DNA of 25,757 nt, from assembly GCA_045538875.1 (NCBI GenBank), contig JAZQEG010000008.1:1-25757 (forward strand), read 5' to 3'. Under the pieces are notes generated by a model, which made no database searches, was not told where the DNA came from, and saw only the letters and a program-made list of their open reading frames with translations. The DNA comes from RGIG4708 sp045538875 (GTDB taxonomy: Bacteria; Bacillota; Clostridia; UMGS1810). Numbering within the stretch: position 1 is the stretch's first letter; every line of letters starts with the position of its first letter. Shown here piece by piece: positions 22,466-25,757 of the stretch. Made by a program: the position numbers and the translations under genes.

Positions 22466-22915
22466 TTATTTTTTAGTTTTTACTCCAAGCAATACAGTTA
22501 TTGCGCCAAGTGCAACACCTATGCCTCGCAGGGCATATGCATATCCGTAAAGCGCCGCACCCACAAATTTGTAATAATCGCCGCTCAACCCGTCGCCAAA
22601 GCCAAAAAATGATTGGGCAGACATTTGCATATTGTTGAGTGCAATGCCTGCTTTTGATATATAGTGAGCACCATAAAACAAAAGCACCACAATGGCAATT
22701 GCTGCAACAAGCGACAGCAAGAGCCTCACATTTTTTATTTTAATATGAGCTCTATGCTGCTCAAAAGCATCGGAAAGCGCAGGTGTATTTGGGTTAATAT
22801 CGTACTCACTGCCGTCCGTTTCAGGATTTGCAATATTATCCTCAAAAACATAACCGCAGTTGTCGCACACATTTATGTTGTCATCTACAAGTGCACCGCA
22901 TTTTGCACATACCAT
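22466..22915 (-). CDS. Zinc-ribbon protein with membrane segments, unknown function
   Basis: This 149-residue protein begins with a double-CxxC zinc ribbon (VCAKCGALVDDNINVCDNCGYVF). An acidic, Asn/Asp-rich linker of about 35 residues follows. A transmembrane helix comes next (LLLSLVAAIAIVVLLFYGAHYI), then a second hydrophobic stretch near the end (YALRGIGVALGAITVLLGV). Such architectures are common, poorly studied membrane proteins in Clostridia. A GTG three codons earlier overlaps the binding site, so the ATG at 22915 with GAGGTG six bases upstream is chosen. It has its own promoter and converges on the methyltransferase gene; no functional link is shown. Confidence 0.85.
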   Translation of the reverse strand: MVCAKCGALVDDNINVCDNCGYVFEDNIANPETDGSEYDINPNTPALSDAFEQHRAHIKIKNVRLLLSLVAAIAIVVLLFYGAHYISKAGIALNNMQMSAQSFFGFGDGLSGDYYKFVGAALYGYAYALRGIGVALGAITVLLGVKTKK

Positions 22916-22933
22916 AACAGTCACCTCACATTT

Positions 22934-22962
22934 ATTTTATCACAAATAAAATTGGTTTGCAA
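22934..22962 (-). promoter_or_regulatory. Promoter of the zinc-ribbon gene
   Basis: On the minus strand TTGCAA (22957-22962), a 17-base spacer ending TGA, and TAAAAT (22934-22939), an extended -10. It is 18 bases from the ATG. Confidence 0.65.
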
Positions 22963-23006
22963 TATTTATTGTGTTTTTTTGATGTTGACATTACATACAA
23001 AAATGC

Positions 23007-23035
23007 TTGACAAAAGCATATTCATCCTGTATAAT
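23007..23035 (+). promoter_or_regulatory. Perfect consensus promoter of tRNA-Thr
   Basis: TTGACA (23007-23012), 17 bases, TATAAT (23030-23035). The expected start is about eight bases before the tRNA. A second TTGACA at 22985-22990 has no partner at the right distance. Confidence 0.88.
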
Positions 23036-23050
23036 TAAGTAGTTGTTAAT

Positions 23051-23126
<76 letters not shown>

Positions 23127-23130
23127 AATC

Positions 23131-23160
23131 AAAAAATCCTATCATACGATAGGATTTTTT
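23131..23160. terminator. Bidirectional terminator after tRNA-Thr
   Basis: Arms AAAAAATCCTATC (23131-23143) and GATAGGATTTTTT (23148-23160) pair perfectly with an ATAC loop. A T run follows on both strands, so it ends both the tRNA and the convergent isomerase transcript. Confidence 0.93.
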
Positions 23161-23168
23161 TGTTGTTT

Positions 23169-23807
23169 TTATTCAAGTATTTGCTTAACTGCAGCTTCAA
23201 TTTCGGGGCATTTGCAATTTGCAAAAAAATACTCCTTAAACTTTTCGCCCGATATTGCACCTTTTACCAAATCTCTGTCAAGGTTTTTGAGTATATACAC
23301 CATATCGGTGTGAGTAACCTTTTTAACTTCATCAAGAATTTTTTTGTTTGTCTGCTCAGGGATTGCTCTCTCGCGCGGGTAACCGCCGCCCCATTCCTCT
23401 ACAAAAAGCTTTTCAAACACATAACTGAGGTTTAACTCTGCACCCCAGCCCCAGCCTTTTGCAAACGGAAGAGCAACAGCGTTGCCGTTGTTTACCTGAG
23501 TAAACTGATATGCATCGGTTGGGTCGGTAACATGTCCGCAAAGTACACCTGGAAATGAGTTGCATGCAAGCATTGCACCCTCGCCTGTGCCGCAACCTGT
23601 AATTACAAGGTCTGCCGCACCCGAATTAATAAGAATTGCAGTTAAAATACCAATTTGTACATATGTAAGCGAATTGGCATCATCTGCTCCATACATACCA
23701 TAGTTGTACACTGTGTGGCCCATAGGCTCAACAACCTTTTTTAGTGTATCACATATAAGTGCGTTTTTAGCAGCCTGACTGTTTTCGTTAATTAAAGCTA
23801 TTTTCAT
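23169..23807 (-). CDS. RpiB/LacA/LacB-family sugar-phosphate isomerase
   Basis: This 212-residue protein has the family core ADLVITGCGTGEGAMLACNSFPGVLCGHVTDP, which includes the active-site Cys region of RpiB. The usual N-terminal SDHAG motif reads NENSQA, so the catalysis or substrate may differ from ribose-5-phosphate isomerase B. A C-terminal extension of about 70 residues goes beyond the ~150 residues of RpiB, as in some clostridial LacAB-like proteins. The ATG at 23807 with AGAGGA upstream is chosen over one six codons earlier because MKIALINEN is the domain start. It has its own consensus promoter directly after the ZIP gene and ends at the shared terminator. Confidence 0.88.
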   Translation of the reverse strand: MKIALINENSQAAKNALICDTLKKVVEPMGHTVYNYGMYGADDANSLTYVQIGILTAILINSGAADLVITGCGTGEGAMLACNSFPGVLCGHVTDPTDAYQFTQVNNGNAVALPFAKGWGWGAELNLSYVFEKLFVEEWGGGYPRERAIPEQTNKKILDEVKKVTHTDMVYILKNLDRDLVKGAISGEKFKEYFFANCKCPEIEAAVKQILE

Positions 23808-23841
23808 ATTTTTTCCTCTCATCAATATATTTTATAAATAA

Positions 23842-23870
23842 ATTTTATCACATCAACAAACCGTTGTCAA
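23842..23870 (-). promoter_or_regulatory. Promoter of the RpiB-like gene
   Basis: On the minus strand TTGACA (23865-23870), a 17-base spacer ending TGA, and TAAAAT (23842-23847). The -35 abuts the stop codon of the ZIP gene, and the leader is about 30 bases. Confidence 0.78.
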
Positions 23871-24626
23871 TTAACCCAAAAAATAATCCATCATAAGCAT
23901 TACGCAAAAGCCAAAAATCAGTGCATATGTTGCACCGCGTTCACTGCCGTGCATATGTGTTTCGGGGATCATTTCATCGCTTATTACATATAGCATTGTG
24001 CCACCTGCAAAGCTCATGGCAAAAGGCAAAATTGCGCTTGATATGCTTACTGCAAAGTAGCCTATAAAGGTCCCCACAACCTCTATGGCACCTGTGAGCA
24101 TTGCAATTACAAATGTACGCCTGATGCTAATGCCCGATGCAAGCATTGGTGCTATTATAACCATACCCTCAGGTATATTTTGAAGTGCAATACCGCCTGC
24201 AATCAAAAACGCATCAGCTACATTGCCTGTACCAAAGCCTACCCCTGCTGCAATACCTTCGGGCAGGTTGTGAATTGCAATTGCCATTACAAAAAGCAAT
24301 ACTTTGTTGAGCTTTTGGGCACCCTCGGGATGCAGCTCGGTGTCTACTCCCGAAAGCTTGTGCATATGGGGAGTAATTTTGTCTAAAATATTGAGCGCAA
24401 CAGCACCTAAAAATATGCCCGCTACTGCAACAAAAATTGAATTTTGCCCATACTCCAGCGATGGAATAATAAGCCCAAGCACTGCCGCCGCAAGCATTAT
24501 GCCTGCAGCAAACGAAAGCACTATGTCACTAAACCTGTGAGATGTATTTTTAAATATAAGCCCTAAAAGTGCACCCACAATTGTTGCTCCGCCAACTCCA
24601 AGGGCAGTGAGTAATACCATGGTCAT
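23871..24626 (-). CDS. ZIP-family metal transporter
   Basis: This 251-residue membrane protein has about eight helices and imports divalent metals such as zinc, manganese or iron. The two metal-binding helices are clear: AIAIHNLPEGIAAGVGFG and GGIALQNIPEGMVIIAPM. The loop between helices 3 and 4 holds HMHKLSGVDTELHPEG, a His-containing segment usual in bacterial ZIPs. The chosen ATG at 24626 has TAGGAGAT seven bases upstream; an ATG six codons earlier overlaps the terminator arm. No separate promoter is seen between the trpB terminator and this gene. It may depend on read-through, or on a promoter inside trpB. Confidence 0.93.
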   Translation of the reverse strand: MTMVLLTALGVGGATIVGALLGLIFKNTSHRFSDIVLSFAAGIMLAAAVLGLIIPSLEYGQNSIFVAVAGIFLGAVALNILDKITPHMHKLSGVDTELHPEGAQKLNKVLLFVMAIAIHNLPEGIAAGVGFGTGNVADAFLIAGGIALQNIPEGMVIIAPMLASGISIRRTFVIAMLTGAIEVVGTFIGYFAVSISSAILPFAMSFAGGTMLYVISDEMIPETHMHGSERGATYALIFGFCVMLMMDYFLG

Positions 24627-24643
24627 ATTAAATCTCCTATACA

Positions 24644-24670
24644 AAAAGGGAATTTAAACAATTCCCTTTT
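24644..24670 (-). terminator. Terminator after trpB
   Basis: Arms AAAAGGGAATT (24644-24654) and AATTCCCTTTT (24660-24670) pair perfectly over 11 bp with a five-base loop. On the minus strand a run of five Ts (24647-24643) ends the hairpin. It starts four bases after the trpB stop and ends about 10 bases before the ZIP ribosome binding site. Confidence 0.85.
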
Positions 24671-24674
24671 AAAA

Positions 24675-25757
24675 TTAAATATCATAATCCAATTTAAATT
24701 TTTCACCGCAACCGTAGTTTTGGTACACATAGTCAATATCCTTGTCGCCCCTGCCCGAAAGGCATGCAAGAATTGAACCTGATTTGTGTGCCTTTGCATA
24801 ACGCAGAGCAAATGCTACTGCGTGGGCACTTTCGATAGCAGGTATAATGCCCTCGTATCTTGAAAGGAGGAAAAATGCCTCCATAGCCTCTTCATCGCTA
24901 ACAGTTTCGTAATGAATACGCCCCATATCACGCAGGTGTGCATGCTCAGGGCCGACACCCGGGTAATCCAGCCCGCTTGCAATAGAATATACAGGCAACG
25001 GCTCTCCGTTTTCATCCTGCAAAACATAGCTTGTGTAGCCATGAATAATACCCTTTGTGCCATATGCCATTGTAGCTGCGTGCTCGCCTACACCTGAGCC
25101 TCTGCCAAGAGGTTCTACCCCGTATATTTCAACAGGGTCTGCCAAAAACGGTGTAAACATTCCAAGTGAATTAGAGCCACCACCCACGCAAGCACAAACT
25201 GCATCCGGCATAATGCCCGTCATTTCAACAAATTGCTCTCTCGCCTCAATACCGATTACCGACTGGAAATCACGAACCATCTTCGGGAACGGATGCGGAC
25301 CTAAAGCTGAACCGATACAGTAGATTGCATTGTCATATTCATTAAGATATGCCTCAAATGCCGCGTCAACCGCCTCTTTCAAGGTCTTAAGTCCGTGAGT
25401 TACAGGGATAACATTAGCTCCGAGCATCTTCATTCTGATAACATTCGGATGCTGCTTTTCTATGTCAACCTCGCCCATATAAACGTCGCATTCCATACCG
25501 AAATATGCAGCAGCCGTTGCAATAGCAACACCGTGCTGACCTGCACCAGTTTCGGCAATGAGCTTTTTCTTGCCCATATATTTTGCCAGAAGTCCCTCAC
25601 CCATACAATGATTAAGCTTATGCGCTCCTGTGTGGTTTAAGTCCTCTCGCTTTAAGTATATCTGGCAGTTTCCGAAAATCTTGGAAAGTCTTTCGCAGTG
25701 ATAAACAGGTGTAGGTCTGCCCTGAAATTCCTTTCTTATTCTGCGAAGCTCGTTGAT
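24675..25757 (-). CDS. trpB: Tryptophan synthase beta chain (5' end cut by the right edge)
   Basis: The frame continues without a stop to the window edge, giving 360 visible residues; the ATG at 25604 is internal. The enzyme condenses indole with serine to tryptophan. The visible part starts INELRRIRKEFQGRPTPVYH. It contains the PLP-lysine motif LKREDLNHTGAHKLNH (Lys codon about 25617-25619), ETGAGQHGVA, the phosphate-binding CVGGGSNSLGMF, GEHAATMAYGTKG, GLDYPGVGPEHAHL, and SGRGDKD. Only about the first 35 residues should be missing. Downstream there is a terminator and a ZIP gene instead of the usual trpA. Codon style seems to change near 25.24 kb, within the gene. Confidence 0.95.
   Translation of the reverse strand: MNELRRIRKEFQGRPTPVYHCERLSKIFGNCQIYLKREDLNHTGAHKLNHCMGEGLLAKYMGKKKLIAETGAGQHGVAIATAAAYFGMECDVYMGEVDIEKQHPNVIRMKMLGANVIPVTHGLKTLKEAVDAAFEAYLNEYDNAIYCIGSALGPHPFPKMVRDFQSVIGIEAREQFVEMTGIMPDAVCACVGGGSNSLGMFTPFLADPVEIYGVEPLGRGSGVGEHAATMAYGTKGIIHGYTSYVLQDENGEPLPVYSIASGLDYPGVGPEHAHLRDMGRIHYETVSDEEAMEAFFLLSRYEGIIPAIESAHAVAFALRYAKAHKSGSILACLSGRGDKDIDYVYQNYGCGEKFKLDYDI

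Overview
The window looks like a chromosomal segment of a low-to-moderate GC anaerobic Clostridia, most like the Oscillospiraceae/Ruminococcaceae of gut or rumen. This is inferred from strong GGAGG ribosome binding sites, consensus TTGACA/TATAAT promoters, a DUF1540 protein, a ferredoxin-linked 2-oxoacid oxidoreductase, GH36 and GH77 sugar enzymes and a Bacillus-type ThyA. No rRNA, phage, transposase, integrase or CRISPR array is visible.

Layout, left to right. (1) 1-3919: the 3' end of a membrane protein gene, a GH36 alpha-galactosidase, a cold-shock protein, and a divergent galM. (2) 3919-4697: a Phd/Doc toxin-antitoxin cassette bracketed by two identical 41-bp hairpin repeats. (3) 4731-7988: a DUF1540 protein, then the operon thyA-malQ-folA (minus strand). 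(4) 8135-17135: a tightly packed nine-gene minus-strand operon. In transcription order it encodes an amidohydrolase, a LeuA-like protein lacking the catalytic metal site, a fused TIM-barrel/acyl-CoA synthetase, IlvE, a P-loop ATPase, and the four subunits of a VOR/KOR-type 2-oxoacid:ferredoxin oxidoreductase. A terminator follows. (5) 17240-19630: a small two-helix membrane protein, a HAD phosphatase and a MATE exporter. (6) 19631-22440: an array of small hairpins punctuated by ATATCGA words, a perfect consensus promoter, and a solitary PglX-like N6-adenine DNA methyltransferase. (7) 22466-25757: a zinc-ribbon membrane protein, tRNA-Thr(GGT), an RpiB/LacAB-type isomerase, a ZIP metal transporter, and trpB, which runs off the right edge.

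The most interesting system is the nine-gene operon. Acyl-CoA synthetase, ferredoxin-dependent branched-chain oxidoreductase and branched-chain aminotransferase together can link branched-chain fatty acids and branched-chain amino acids in either direction. One direction is reductive carboxylation of isobutyrate, isovalerate or 2-methylbutyrate to Val, Leu or Ile; the other is amino-acid fermentation. The operon also carries a LeuA homologue that keeps the C-terminal allosteric domain but has lost the metal-binding and GERAGN motifs. This suggests a leucine sensor or a new enzyme. These functional links are inference; the gene order and motifs are read directly.

Codon style appears to change near 10.5 kb and again inside trpB near 25.2 kb. 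This could reflect recombination or a chimeric assembly.
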